Part shown: positions 53,770 to 62,845 of the stretch, piece by piece
Position numbering within the stretch: the first letter of the stretch is position 1
Layout of the letters: each line of letters starts with the position of its first letter
Assembly (NCBI RefSeq): GCF_001303895.1
Contig: NZ_LJSD01000011.1
Span: 620,001 to 684,000 of the forward strand
DNA length: 64,000 bases
Direction: 5' to 3'
Source: Mesorhizobium sp. 1M-11
Lineage (GTDB): Bacteria; Pseudomonadota; Alphaproteobacteria; Rhizobiales; Rhizobiaceae
Notes under the pieces: model-generated
Database searches by the model: none
What the model was told of the DNA's origin: nothing
What the model saw: only the letters and a program-made list of their open reading frames with translations
Made by a program: the position numbers and the translations under genes

Positions 53770-53788
53770 CGGCCGCAACGAGCGGCCG
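53770..53788 (+). promoter_or_regulatory. Short hairpin between ATPase and third binding protein
   Basis: CGGCCGC AACGA GCGGCCG forms a 7-base-pair stem. There is no T-run, so it may be an attenuator or mRNA stabiliser rather than a full terminator. Confidence 0.4.
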
Positions 53789-53841
53789 TCACTGTGACCA
53801 TCTTGGGGACGGATGGGCCCGAAACAGGGAGGGAGCAGACC

Positions 53842-55431
53842 ATGACAACAGAACTCGATCATCTCGCAAAACTCGCCGGCACAGGCGGCATCACCCGCCG
53901 CGATTTTCTCGGTCGGGCTGCCGCGCTTGGTGTCACCGCGGCCATGGCCGGAACGCTTGCCGATCGCGCCTTTGCCCAGACCCCGGCCAGAGGCGGCGTG
54001 CTCAAGGCCGGCCTGCAAGGAGGCGAGTCCACCAACAGCCTCGATCCAGCCACGAACCTCAGCCAGGTCACCTTCAATTTCTGCAAACAGTGGGGCGAGT
54101 TCCTCAACCGGCTGAAGCCGGACGGCAGCCTGGAGAACATGATCGCGGAAGAGATCGGTTCGTCCGACGACGCCAGGACCTGGACGATCAAGGTCCGCGA
54201 CGGCATCGAGTTCCACAACGGCAAGACCGTCAAGGCGGAGGACGTGCTCGCTACACTGGAGCGCCATGCTGACGAGAAGTCCAAGTCGGGCGCGCTTGGT
54301 GTGTTGAAGAACATCAAGGCGATGAAGGCCGAGGGCAAGGACGTGATCGTCTCGCTGGCCGAGCCCGACGCCGACTTCCCCTATCTGATGGCCGACTATC
54401 ACCTCGTCATCCAGCCGAATGGCGGCAAGGATGATCCAAATGCCGGCATCAGCGCAGGCCCTTACAAGGTCGAGGTCAACGAGCCGGGCGTGCGCCATGG
54501 CGGCGAACGCTTCGCCAACTACTGGGGTGGCGACAAGCTTGGCCATGCCGACCAGGTCGAGATCGTCGTGATCAACGACGCGACCGCGCGGCTCGCAGCG
54601 CTGCAGGGCGGTCAGGTGCACTTCATCAACCGGGTCGAGCCCAAGGTGGTGAATCTCGTCAAGCGCGTGCCGGGCGTTTCGGTGGAGTCGACCTCCGGCC
54701 GAGGCTTCTATCCCTTCAACATGTTCTGCGACACCGCACCTTTCGACAATGCCGACCTGCGCATGGCACTCAAGCTCGCGATGGACCGCGAGGAGCTGCT
54801 GTCCAAGATCTTGTTCGGCTACGGCTCGCTCGGCAACGACTTCCCGATCAATGCTGCCTATCCGTTGTTTCCGGAGGGCATCGAACAACGCAAGTTCGAT
54901 CCTGAAAAGGCAGCCGAACTCTACAAGAAGTCCGGCCATTCGGGTTCGATCCTGCTGCGTACCTCAGATGTCGCCTTCCCCGGCGCAGTCGATGCCGCCC
55001 AGCTTTACCAGCAGAGCTGCGCCAAGGCAGGCATCAAGATCGAGATCAAGCGCGAGCCCGGCGACGGCTACTGGTCGGAAGTCTGGAACAAGAAGCCATT
55101 CTCGCTTTCCTATTGGGGCGGCCGGGCCACACAGGCCCAGATGTATGCGACGGCGCTCGCCTCCACCGCGGACTGGAACGACACACGCTTCAAGCGGCCT
55201 GAGTTCGACCAGTTGCTGATGAAGGCGCGTGGCGAACTCGACCAGGACAAGCGTAAGACGCTGTTTCAGGATATGGCGATGCTGGTGCGCGACGAGGGCG
55301 GCACGGCGGTGCCATTCTTCAACCAGTTCATCGACGCCGCCGCGACCAGCAAGGTCGACGGCTGGGTCGCCAATCCGCAAGGCGAGATGATGGATGGTTA
55401 TGCCTTGGGCGCCTGCTGGCTGAAGGCCTGA
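53842..55431 (+). CDS. ABC transporter substrate-binding protein 3 (SBP family 5)
   Basis: A 529-residue Tat-exported paralogue (TRRDFLGRAAALGVTAAMAG) placed after the ATPase gene. The body is closely similar to protein 2 (GFYPFNMFCDTAPFDNADLRMALKLAMDRE), but the signal region differs (MTTELDHLAKLAGTGG) and it lacks the conserved leader. GGGAGGGAGC precedes the ATG at 53842. Either it widens ligand range or it replaces protein 2 under other conditions. Confidence 0.88.
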   Translation: MTTELDHLAKLAGTGGITRRDFLGRAAALGVTAAMAGTLADRAFAQTPARGGVLKAGLQGGESTNSLDPATNLSQVTFNFCKQWGEFLNRLKPDGSLENMIAEEIGSSDDARTWTIKVRDGIEFHNGKTVKAEDVLATLERHADEKSKSGALGVLKNIKAMKAEGKDVIVSLAEPDADFPYLMADYHLVIQPNGGKDDPNAGISAGPYKVEVNEPGVRHGGERFANYWGGDKLGHADQVEIVVINDATARLAALQGGQVHFINRVEPKVVNLVKRVPGVSVESTSGRGFYPFNMFCDTAPFDNADLRMALKLAMDREELLSKILFGYGSLGNDFPINAAYPLFPEGIEQRKFDPEKAAELYKKSGHSGSILLRTSDVAFPGAVDAAQLYQQSCAKAGIKIEIKREPGDGYWSEVWNKKPFSLSYWGGRATQAQMYATALASTADWNDTRFKRPEFDQLLMKARGELDQDKRKTLFQDMAMLVRDEGGTAVPFFNQFIDAAATSKVDGWVANPQGEMMDGYALGACWLKA

Positions 55432-55443
55432 AAATCAGGAATA

Positions 55444-55482
55444 CAGCGCCATGCGGCAGGAAGGGATAGCCGCATGGCGCTG
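55444..55482. terminator. Bidirectional hairpin between convergent genes
   Basis: Perfect 14-base arms CAGCGCCATGCGGC (55444-55457) and GCCGCATGGCGCTG (55469-55482) flank 11 bases. It lies between the third binding-protein gene and the convergent glycanase gene. T-runs are weak on both sides, but position and stem strength fit termination. Confidence 0.6.
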
Positions 55483-55493
55483 AAGACGGTGGC

Positions 55494-56942
55494 TTAGTGC
55501 CACCAGTCATCCACGTGAGCCGGCGAGGTGGCGGTCTGGCCGACATCCACCTGCGCGTTGGCGTCGTTCAGCTCATAGGCGCGGATATAGTCGACCTGCA
55601 TCTCTGCTGGCGTCGCCAGCCCGTCGGCCGGTGTTCCGGCGGCACCACCCACGGCCAGATTGACCAGCATATACATTGGCTTGTGCATGTCCGACGGGGT
55701 CTCAGCGCGAAAGATTTCAGTATCGTCGAAATACCAGACCAGTTCGTCCTCGGTCCAAAGCAGGCCATAATTGTGGAAGCCTTCGGTGTCGGGCACGCTC
55801 ACCGCCGACCCAACTGTCGTGCGGCTACCGGTTTCATTCGAATGCGCGGCGACGTTGACCGTATTCGGATCCTGCCCACGCATTTCCACCACATCGAGTT
55901 CCGGCGGCCAGGACCCGTCCGCCGGCAGCAGCCAGAAGGCCGGCCAGACACCCTGGTTGTCGGGCATATCGGCGCGGACTTCAAAATAACCGTAAGTCTG
56001 GGTGAATGACCCGTAGGTATTGAGCAGCCCCGACGTGTAGTCATAGTCGTTGATGTAAGGCTTGATCGAATCCTCTGCCTTGGCAGCTGTGATGGTCAGC
56101 ACGCCGTTCTCCACATCGAACGGATTGACCGAGCCCGTCGGCGCATAGTCGTGGTCGATATACCACTGCTTTTCGCCATTCGAAGTCAGCGTGCTGCCGT
56201 TTTCGCCGCCCCACCAGAAGTTGGTGTCCCAAGTGCCACTGGTGCCGTTGCGCAGGCTCAGCGTATCGAAATCATCCGAGAAGGACAGATTCAACTGAGA
56301 CCGGTCGAGACTCAACTCAAACTGGTTCGCCTTCAATTGATCGACGGTCGTGTTGGCAAAGACCAGGATCTCGTCCGATCCGAGATTCAGCTGCACATCG
56401 CTGCCCGACTGGACCATATTGGTCTTCACCTCGGCGAACGAGCTGAAGTCGTAGCCAGTCAGGCGAACATTGTCGTCGCTGCCGAAATCCGTGATCAGGT
56501 CGCTGCCATTGCCCTTCTCGAACAGGAAGACATCAGCGCCGCCGCCACCCGTCAACACGTCGTCGCCCAAACCGCCATCGATCGTCTGCTTGCCTGAACC
56601 GCCGCTGATGATGTTGTCGAGATCATTGCCGATGGCATGGCGCCCATTGCCGGTAACGGTCAGGTTCTCGATGTTGTCGGGCAGAGTGTAGCTCATCCAG
56701 GTGTCGACGGTGTCGATGCCGCCGCCCGGTTCTTCCGCTGCGCGGTTGATGGCCGAATAGAGATGGTAGGTATCGTCACCCAGCCCGCCATGCATGGTGA
56801 CATTCACCTTGCTGTCGCCCCACAGCGAATCATTCCGGACGCTGCCGTAGAGATCAGGACCAGAATTGGTCGCCGAAAAATGGCTGACGGGGGGCTCACT
56901 ATAGGGGAGCAGCACGCCCTTGGCGTTGCGCACGGTGGCCAT
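55494..56942 (-). CDS. GH16 beta-glycanase with N-terminal RTX repeats
   Basis: A 482-residue secreted glycanase. The N-terminal half has calcium-binding RTX-type nonapeptides (GGLGDDTYHL, GGSGKQTIDGGLGDDVLTGGGGADVFLF), and the C-terminal half is a GH16 domain with the catalytic motif ELDVVE (nucleophile and acid/base Glu) in WPPELDVVEMRG. There is no N-terminal signal peptide, as expected for type I export. Rhizobial relatives such as ExsH cleave succinoglycan or mixed-linkage glucans. AGGAGA precedes the ATG. No type I secretion genes are nearby. The promoter lies in 56943-57059. Confidence 0.87.
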   Translation of the reverse strand: MATVRNAKGVLLPYSEPPVSHFSATNSGPDLYGSVRNDSLWGDSKVNVTMHGGLGDDTYHLYSAINRAAEEPGGGIDTVDTWMSYTLPDNIENLTVTGNGRHAIGNDLDNIISGGSGKQTIDGGLGDDVLTGGGGADVFLFEKGNGSDLITDFGSDDNVRLTGYDFSSFAEVKTNMVQSGSDVQLNLGSDEILVFANTTVDQLKANQFELSLDRSQLNLSFSDDFDTLSLRNGTSGTWDTNFWWGGENGSTLTSNGEKQWYIDHDYAPTGSVNPFDVENGVLTITAAKAEDSIKPYINDYDYTSGLLNTYGSFTQTYGYFEVRADMPDNQGVWPAFWLLPADGSWPPELDVVEMRGQDPNTVNVAAHSNETGSRTTVGSAVSVPDTEGFHNYGLLWTEDELVWYFDDTEIFRAETPSDMHKPMYMLVNLAVGGAAGTPADGLATPAEMQVDYIRAYELNDANAQVDVGQTATSPAHVDDWWH

Positions 56943-57059
56943 GGAGATCTCCTATCCTCGTTAAAAGCCACCCTTGTTTACGCTAGCATCCACCTCCCCA
57001 TATGACGACCCGCTAAATTTCTAACATTATGCTACAGGCCGTCACGGAATAGCCGCTGT

Positions 57060-58001
57060 TCAATAAGCCCATTCACTCCTGCCCAGTTGCCCGACGGCCT
57101 CTGCGATGCGCGCAAAGCTTTCACGCGCACGCTTCACGGTGTGACGGGCGCGCAGATAGCCGTGCACAAGGCCCTCTTCCTCCCGCCAGACGGCTTTGCC
57201 CCCGGCGGCCAGGATGCGGTCGCGATAGGCCTCGCCGTCGGAGGACAGCGGGTCGCATTCGGCGGTGATGATGACGGTGGGTGGCAGGTTCGCGAAATCG
57301 CGGTCGAGCAGCGGCGCGATGGTCGGGTCACCGATCCGCCCCTCCCCGCCGGTGCGGACATTCTTGTAGAAGATCAGGTCGCGCATCGTCAGCATGGGCG
57401 CTTCGGCATGCGTGACATAAGAGCCCTTCGACTGATCGCCGCCGAGACCGGGATAGATCAACAGCTGACCGACAGCCCGGCGTGGATGCGTGCGCGTTGC
57501 GTGCGCGACTGCAGCGGCGAGGTTGCCGCCGGCGCTGTCACCGACCAGCAGGATCGGCAGCGTGTAGCGCGAGGCTGCCCAGTGGAAAGCGGCGGTCGCG
57601 TCGTCGAAGGCGGCCGGATGGCGATGTTCCGGCGCCAGACGATAATCGACCGAGACGACCTCATAGCCGGTCCGGCCGCACAGTTCGGCGCAGACGTCGT
57701 CATGACTATCCAATCCGCCAAGGATGAAGCCGCCGCCATGGAAATAGAGCACCAGCGCTTTCGGCGCATCTCCGGCCTTGCGATAGATGCGGATGGGAAC
57801 GGCGTGATCCAGCGTTTCAATGCTGGTCGTTTCCGCTGTGATGCCATCCGGGTAGCCTGCGAAGAACTCCCGGCACATGCGGTCGTAGATGCCGCGCTGC
57901 TGGTCGATCGTGTAGTCGATCGTGTCGGGCGGATAATAGGAGTTGGTCTTCTCGATGAAGGCCCAGGTCTCGGCATCGATCAGCTTTGTGTAGTCGGTCA
58001 T
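57060..58001 (-). CDS. Alpha/beta hydrolase (HSL-family esterase)
   Basis: A 313-residue hydrolase with oxyanion HGGG (LYFHGGGFILGG), nucleophile GDSAGGNLA, the Asp in ITAECDPLSSDG and the His in GLVHGYLR, the hormone-sensitive-lipase arrangement. ATG 58001 follows the CaiD-like gene by ten bases. As the last gene of a carnitine operon it may hydrolyse acylcarnitine or related esters to free carnitine, which is inference. No signal peptide is seen. Confidence 0.85.
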   Translation of the reverse strand: MTDYTKLIDAETWAFIEKTNSYYPPDTIDYTIDQQRGIYDRMCREFFAGYPDGITAETTSIETLDHAVPIRIYRKAGDAPKALVLYFHGGGFILGGLDSHDDVCAELCGRTGYEVVSVDYRLAPEHRHPAAFDDATAAFHWAASRYTLPILLVGDSAGGNLAAAVAHATRTHPRRAVGQLLIYPGLGGDQSKGSYVTHAEAPMLTMRDLIFYKNVRTGGEGRIGDPTIAPLLDRDFANLPPTVIITAECDPLSSDGEAYRDRILAAGGKAVWREEEGLVHGYLRARHTVKRARESFARIAEAVGQLGRSEWAY

Positions 58002-58011
58002 GACCGGCCGC

Positions 58012-58794
58012 TCACTTGCCCTTCCACACCGGATCGCGCTTTTCCGCGAAGGCTTTGAAGCCTTCCAGATTGTCTTCCGAAGCATAGAGTTCGTCGACCG
58101 TGCGGAATTGCCGCTTGGTGATGCGGTTCATCGTCTCCTGGAAACCCATCGTCTCGGCGGCGCGGGCCACTTCCTTGATGGCGGCAAAGACCAATGGCGG
58201 GCCGCCGGCGAGCAGACGAGCAATCTCCCAGACGCGATCCTCCAGTTTGTCAGCCGGCAGCACCTCGTTGACCAGACCCCAGCGATGCGCCTCCTGCACA
58301 TCCATCCAGCGGCCGGTAAGCAGCAGGTCCATGGCGACGTGATAGGGAATCCGCTTCGGCAGCTTGATGGTCGCGGCATCCGCCAGCGTACCGGCGCGAA
58401 TCTCGGGCAGCGCAAAACTGGCATGATCCGAAGCGTAGATGAGGTCGCAGGAGAGCGCCAGTTCGAAGCCGCCGCCCACTGCCATGCCGTTGACGCAGGC
58501 AATGACCGGCTTGTTCAGATCACGCAGCTCCTGCAGGCCGGCAAAGCCGCCGACACCATAGTCCCCGTCCACGGCGTCACCGGCCGCGGCAGCCTTCAGA
58601 TCCCAGCCGGCCGAAAAGAACTTGTCGCCGGCCGTCTTGACGATGGCGATGCGCAGTTCCGGATCGTCGCGGAACGCCTTGAAGGTTTCGCCCAACAGAC
58701 GTGAGGTCTTCAGGTCGATGGCATTTGCCTTCGGCCGGTCGAGCGTGACTTCGAGGATGACACCTTCGCGGCGGGTTCTTACGACGTCAGACAT
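58012..58794 (-). CDS. caiD: Carnitinyl-CoA dehydratase/enoyl-CoA hydratase (CaiD-like)
   Basis: A 260-residue crotonase-fold enzyme. It carries CaiD hallmarks LDRPKANAID, FFSAGWDLKAAA and the C-terminal FAEKRDPVWKG, and the oxyanion segment GMAVGGGFELALS. It would hydrate crotonobetainyl-CoA to carnitinyl-CoA or the reverse. The ATG at 58794 overlaps the end of the CoA ligase gene by 16 bases, so the genes are coupled. The match to CaiD motifs is from memory of E. coli CaiD and is convincing. Confidence 0.9.
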   Translation of the reverse strand: MSDVVRTRREGVILEVTLDRPKANAIDLKTSRLLGETFKAFRDDPELRIAIVKTAGDKFFSAGWDLKAAAAGDAVDGDYGVGGFAGLQELRDLNKPVIACVNGMAVGGGFELALSCDLIYASDHASFALPEIRAGTLADAATIKLPKRIPYHVAMDLLLTGRWMDVQEAHRWGLVNEVLPADKLEDRVWEIARLLAGGPPLVFAAIKEVARAAETMGFQETMNRITKRQFRTVDELYASEDNLEGFKAFAEKRDPVWKGK

Positions 58795-60938
58795 TCTTTT
58801 TCTCCTTCGGCCAGAACGCCGATAGTCTTTTCGGCAAGTTGCTGAGTGGCCACCACCAGCAACGCGTCTGCAATCCACGCCCCCTTGCCTTCGGCGCAGA
58901 CGATCAATGGATTGATGTCCAATTCCTCGATCCCGCCGGCATGGGCCATGGCGAAACGGGCAATCTTCTCGATTGCCGCAACGGCGGCATCCAGATCGGC
59001 CTTGGGACGGCCGCGATAGCCATCGAGTAGCGGGAACATGCGCAGGCTGCGGAGCGCTGCTTCGATCTCACCGCGCGCGGTCGGCAGGAGCAGCGTGGCG
59101 CTGTCCTTCAAAAGTTCCACCAGCACGCCACCGGTGCCGACCGTCATCACGGGGCCGAAGACCGGGTCGCGGGTCAGTCCAACGATCAGTTCGGCAACGC
59201 CGCCGGTCACCATCGCCTCGACATAAAGGCCGTTGCCGAGGGGCAGCAATGCCGTGGCCGCATCGCGTATATCCTCGGCATTCTTCAAATTGAGGCGCAC
59301 AGCGCCGAGTTCGCTCTTGTGCGCCACACCGAGCGCCTTGAGCGCCACCGGAAAGCCGAGTGCCTCGGCCGCGACCACCGCCTCGGCGACATTCGCCACC
59401 CGTCGGCCTTGCGGCACCGGCAGGCCGGCAACCGCCAGCATGGCCTTGGCAATGGCTTCGTCCGGTTGCCGCACTGGCGCGACACTTCCGCCTGCGTCAT
59501 GTTCGGAACCACTCCCCCCAACGGATGGCGAAGACGGGCGTTTCCACGCTTCCGCGACAAACACGGCTGCCTCGGCCGCATCGAATGCCTCGGCAATGCC
59601 GTGGATCGGGACGATCCCACGCCTGAGCAATTCGACCGAATGATCTTCCGACAGATTCTCGCCCATCGAGGCGACGATGGCGCCGTGCGCACGATTGGCC
59701 TTCAGCGCGGCCTCGAATGCATTGACCGTCGGCCACCAGTCGGCGTCGGAGCAGCGGTCCGTGCGCGGAAAATCCAGCACCAGAAAATTCAGGCCAAAAC
59801 CGCCGGATGCCATGGCCGAGAACGTTGCCGTCAGCGCGTCCTGCTTGCCCCAGATGTAGGTGTTGTAGTCTAGCGGGTTGGCAACGGCGACCAGCGGCCC
59901 GAGCGTCTCCTGCAGACGCGCCCTGTGCGCTTCCGTCAATGCAGGGAAATACACGCGCCGTCCCTCTGCGGTATCGGCCATGACAGACGCCTCACCACCG
60001 GAGCAGCTCATCGAAGACAGCGTGGGCTTCGAGAGCGGTCCGACCGCGTGCAGCAGTTTCAGCGTTTCCAGGAACGACGGGATGGTATCGACACGCGGAA
60101 TGCCGAGGCGTTTCAGGAAGGCATCGGACGCCGCATCCGAACCGGCGAGCGAAGCGGTGTGCGAGATGGTGGCGGCGCGCGCCTGTTCCGAGCGGCCGAC
60201 CTTCATGGCCACGATCGGTTTCTTCAACTCCTGTGCCCTGGCAGCCAGCCGTTCGAAGCCGTCGACCTTGTCGAAGCCCTCGATATGCAGGCCAAGACAG
60301 GAGACGCGCTCGTCCTCGATCAGGCCGAGCGCCATTTCGGAAAGACCGGTTTGGGCCTGGTTTCCCGCCGTCATCAGGAAAGCCACCGGCAGGCCTCGCG
60401 TCTGCATGGTCAGGTTGCAGGCGATGTTGGAGGATTGGGTGATGATGGCGGCACCCTTCTCGCCCTCCAGCAGACGGCGACCGCCATGCTGATCCGGCCA
60501 CAACAAGGCGCCATCGGCATAATTGATCAATCCGTAGCAGTTCGGACCGATGATCGGCATGTCGCCCGCCGCTTCGATCAGCGCTTGCTGCAGATCCTGT
60601 CCCTCCGCCTCGTAGTGCGCGGTCTCGCGAAAGCCGGCAGCGAAACAGATGGCGCCGCCGGCGCCTCGCTCATTCAGCTCGCGCACCACATCGATGGTGA
60701 GATGCCTGTTGACGCCGATGAAGGTGGCGTCAGGCGCATGCGGCAAATCCGAGAGAGAGCGATAGGCCTTGATCCCCGCCACCTCTTCCCTGCTTGGATG
60801 GATCGGCCAGATGTCCCCGGCAAAGCCCATCTTGAGCGATTGCTTGACGACATTGGGAGCAAAGAAGCCACCACCGACCACCGCGATGGATTTCGGACGG
60901 AGCAGGCGTGAGAGGTCGCGAATGTGGGGCAATGTCAT
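58779..60938 (-). CDS. NDP-forming acyl-CoA ligase (acetate-CoA ligase family)
   Basis: A 719-residue single-chain ligase with CoA-binding Rossmann domain (KSIAVVGGGFFAPNVVKQSLKMG), succinyl-CoA-ligase-like domains with the phosphohistidine segment ISHTASLAGSD, and a C-terminal ATP-grasp domain (LPVPQGRRVANVAEAVVAAE, GGVAELIVGLTRDPVFGPVM). It probably activates carnitine or gamma-butyrobetaine to its CoA thioester, a role played in E. coli by AMP-forming CaiC, so the chemistry differs. ATG 60938 overlaps the DUF2161 stop by four bases. Confidence 0.85.
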   Translation of the reverse strand: MTLPHIRDLSRLLRPKSIAVVGGGFFAPNVVKQSLKMGFAGDIWPIHPSREEVAGIKAYRSLSDLPHAPDATFIGVNRHLTIDVVRELNERGAGGAICFAAGFRETAHYEAEGQDLQQALIEAAGDMPIIGPNCYGLINYADGALLWPDQHGGRRLLEGEKGAAIITQSSNIACNLTMQTRGLPVAFLMTAGNQAQTGLSEMALGLIEDERVSCLGLHIEGFDKVDGFERLAARAQELKKPIVAMKVGRSEQARAATISHTASLAGSDAASDAFLKRLGIPRVDTIPSFLETLKLLHAVGPLSKPTLSSMSCSGGEASVMADTAEGRRVYFPALTEAHRARLQETLGPLVAVANPLDYNTYIWGKQDALTATFSAMASGGFGLNFLVLDFPRTDRCSDADWWPTVNAFEAALKANRAHGAIVASMGENLSEDHSVELLRRGIVPIHGIAEAFDAAEAAVFVAEAWKRPSSPSVGGSGSEHDAGGSVAPVRQPDEAIAKAMLAVAGLPVPQGRRVANVAEAVVAAEALGFPVALKALGVAHKSELGAVRLNLKNAEDIRDAATALLPLGNGLYVEAMVTGGVAELIVGLTRDPVFGPVMTVGTGGVLVELLKDSATLLLPTARGEIEAALRSLRMFPLLDGYRGRPKADLDAAVAAIEKIARFAMAHAGGIEELDINPLIVCAEGKGAWIADALLVVATQQLAEKTIGVLAEGEKECLTS

Positions 60939-61669
60939 GGTTCGGTAATCACGGATGCGTTGTCCGCGCCGAGTGTCACCGCGCGGAGATTTTCGAGTTC
61001 GGTCAGATATTCCGTCGTCGCCTTCACACCCTTGGGGCTCAAGGCATAGATGCCGGTGCCAGTCCGCTCGAACCATCCATAGTGGTTGTCGGCCATCAGG
61101 CGGCGCGCATGAGCGATGCTGGTCTGCTGCGCAACCTTGGCTGCCTTTGTCGGCCCTTGCTCATCGAGCAGTTTAAGGCAGCGGAGCGCCTCCTGGCGAT
61201 ATCCCGTCACAAGGTTGCGGCGGGTCGCGCCGCCGAGGTTGGGATCGCCGATCAGTCTTTCGAATTCGCGCAGCAGTCTGGTCTTGCGTGGCTTCGACTG
61301 GCGCGGCTTGTACGGCGCCGGATCGCAATGGATTTCGGTAAAGCCGTCGGCGAGCCGGACAGTAATCAGGCCAAGACCCAGCCGCCGACAAAGTTTCCGG
61401 TTTTCGACCAGTGCCTTCAACGAGGCTCGGCCGGCTCCACGCGGCACGGCGACATAGACCGCATCGCTGATTGCCTGGCGCTGGATCGCCTGATGGAACA
61501 AGGACAGTGAGAAGCCAGCTTTCAGTTCGACAATGACCGGATCGTCGCCATCGCGGATGGCCACGATGTCGGCAGCGCCGACCTCGCCTTTCACCCTATA
61601 ACCCTGCGTTTCGAGCAAACGTTTTACAGGCAGGTAGAGGTCGGTTTCCCTGATTCCGGTCTTCGCCAT
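60935..61669 (-). CDS. DUF2161 protein, PD-(D/E)xK nuclease-like fold
   Basis: A 244-residue cytoplasmic protein of the DUF2161 family. The N-terminal half has a PD-(D/E)xK-like core (ADIVAIRDGDDPVIVELKAG: Asp34, Glu48, Lys50) with a helix afterwards (FHQAIQRQAISDAVYVAVPRG). The C-terminal half looks like a winged helix (QTSIAHARRLMADNHYGWFERTGTGIYALSPKG). The family is annotated as putative phosphodiesterase; no member's substrate is known to me. It is nine bases after the acyl-CoA dehydrogenase and overlaps the CoA ligase by ATGA, so it is tightly built into the carnitine operon. Confidence 0.82.
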   Translation of the reverse strand: MAKTGIRETDLYLPVKRLLETQGYRVKGEVGAADIVAIRDGDDPVIVELKAGFSLSLFHQAIQRQAISDAVYVAVPRGAGRASLKALVENRKLCRRLGLGLITVRLADGFTEIHCDPAPYKPRQSKPRKTRLLREFERLIGDPNLGGATRRNLVTGYRQEALRCLKLLDEQGPTKAAKVAQQTSIAHARRLMADNHYGWFERTGTGIYALSPKGVKATTEYLTELENLRAVTLGADNASVITEP

Positions 61670-61678
61670 GGCGCTGGA

Positions 61679-62842
61679 CTATCCCCCAACCGCCCTCAGC
61701 AAAGCACGCGAAATGATGTGGCGCTGGATTTCGGACGTGCCTTCCCAGATGCGCTCGACGCGGGCGTCGCGCCAGATGCGTTCCAGCGGCAGGTCATCCA
61801 TCAGGCCCATGCCGCCATGGATCTGGATCGCTTCGTCGGCGATATAGGCCAGGACTTCGGTGGCCTTGAGCTTCGCCATTGCCATGTCCTGATCGGTCAC
61901 CGAGCCCTGATCGTATTTCCAGCCGGCCTCCATCACCATCAGGTTCGCTGCCTTGAGCTCCGTCGCCATGTCGGCCAGCTTGAAGGAAACGCCCTGGAAC
62001 TTGCCGATCTGCTGGCCGAACTGCTCGCGCTGCGCTGCATAGTCGATGGCATGCTGCAGTGCGCGCTCGGCACGACCGAGGCAAGTGGCCCCGACCTGCA
62101 GGCGAGTGGCGCCCAGCCAGCTGTTGGCGACCTCGAAACCTTTGTGGACCTCTCCCAGGATCTGCTCCTTCGGGATGCGGCAGTCATCGAACTCCAGCAC
62201 CGAATTGGTATAGCCGCGATGCGAGACGTTACGGTAGCCATCGCGCACGGTGAAACCGGGCGTGCCCTTGTCGACGAAGAAGGCCGTGATCTTCTTGCGC
62301 TTGCCGCGCGGGCTGTCCTCTTCGCCCGAAGCCATGAAGCAGATGGCGAAATCGGCGATGTCGGCGTGAGAAATGAAATGCTTGGTGCCGTTCAGCACCC
62401 AATCGCCGCCTTTTTCGACCGCACTCGCCTTCATGCCGCGCAGGTCGGAACCCGCTCCCGGCTCGGTCATGGCCAGGCAATCCCACTTCTCGCCGCGAAT
62501 GCAGGGGAAGAGATATTTCTCGCGCTGCGCGTCAGTGCCGGCGAGCAGGATGTTCGATGGCCGCGCCACACAGGTCCAGTGCAGCGCGTAGTTGGCGCGG
62601 CCCAATTCCTTCTCGTAGAGCAGCCAGGTCAGCGTATCCAGGCCGGCACCGCCGACATCGGCCGGCATGTTGGCGGCATAGAGGCCGGCCGCCATCGCCT
62701 TGGCCTGCAACTCCTTGATCAGGTCCATGCGCAGGTGGCCGCTGCGCTCGACCTCCAGCTCATACGGATAGAGCTCGTTCTCGACGAAAGCGCGCGTGGT
62801 ATCGACGATGAGCTGCTGTTCTTCGGTCAGGCCGAAATGCAT
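61679..62842 (-). CDS. Acyl-CoA dehydrogenase, probably acting on gamma-butyrobetainyl-CoA
   Basis: A 387-residue flavoenzyme with LTEEQQLIVDTTRAFV at the start, FAD/substrate segment CLAMTEPGAGSDLRGM, the QFG motif (REQFGQQIGKFQ) and the C-terminal QIHGGMGLMDDLPLERIWRDAR and WEGTSEIQR. In this context it is likely to oxidise gamma-butyrobetainyl-CoA to crotonobetainyl-CoA, the reverse sense of CaiA. It lies three bases after the carnitine dehydrogenase gene. Confidence 0.87.
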   Translation of the reverse strand: MHFGLTEEQQLIVDTTRAFVENELYPYELEVERSGHLRMDLIKELQAKAMAAGLYAANMPADVGGAGLDTLTWLLYEKELGRANYALHWTCVARPSNILLAGTDAQREKYLFPCIRGEKWDCLAMTEPGAGSDLRGMKASAVEKGGDWVLNGTKHFISHADIADFAICFMASGEEDSPRGKRKKITAFFVDKGTPGFTVRDGYRNVSHRGYTNSVLEFDDCRIPKEQILGEVHKGFEVANSWLGATRLQVGATCLGRAERALQHAIDYAAQREQFGQQIGKFQGVSFKLADMATELKAANLMVMEAGWKYDQGSVTDQDMAMAKLKATEVLAYIADEAIQIHGGMGLMDDLPLERIWRDARVERIWEGTSEIQRHIISRALLRAVGG

Positions 62843-62845
62843 GGC

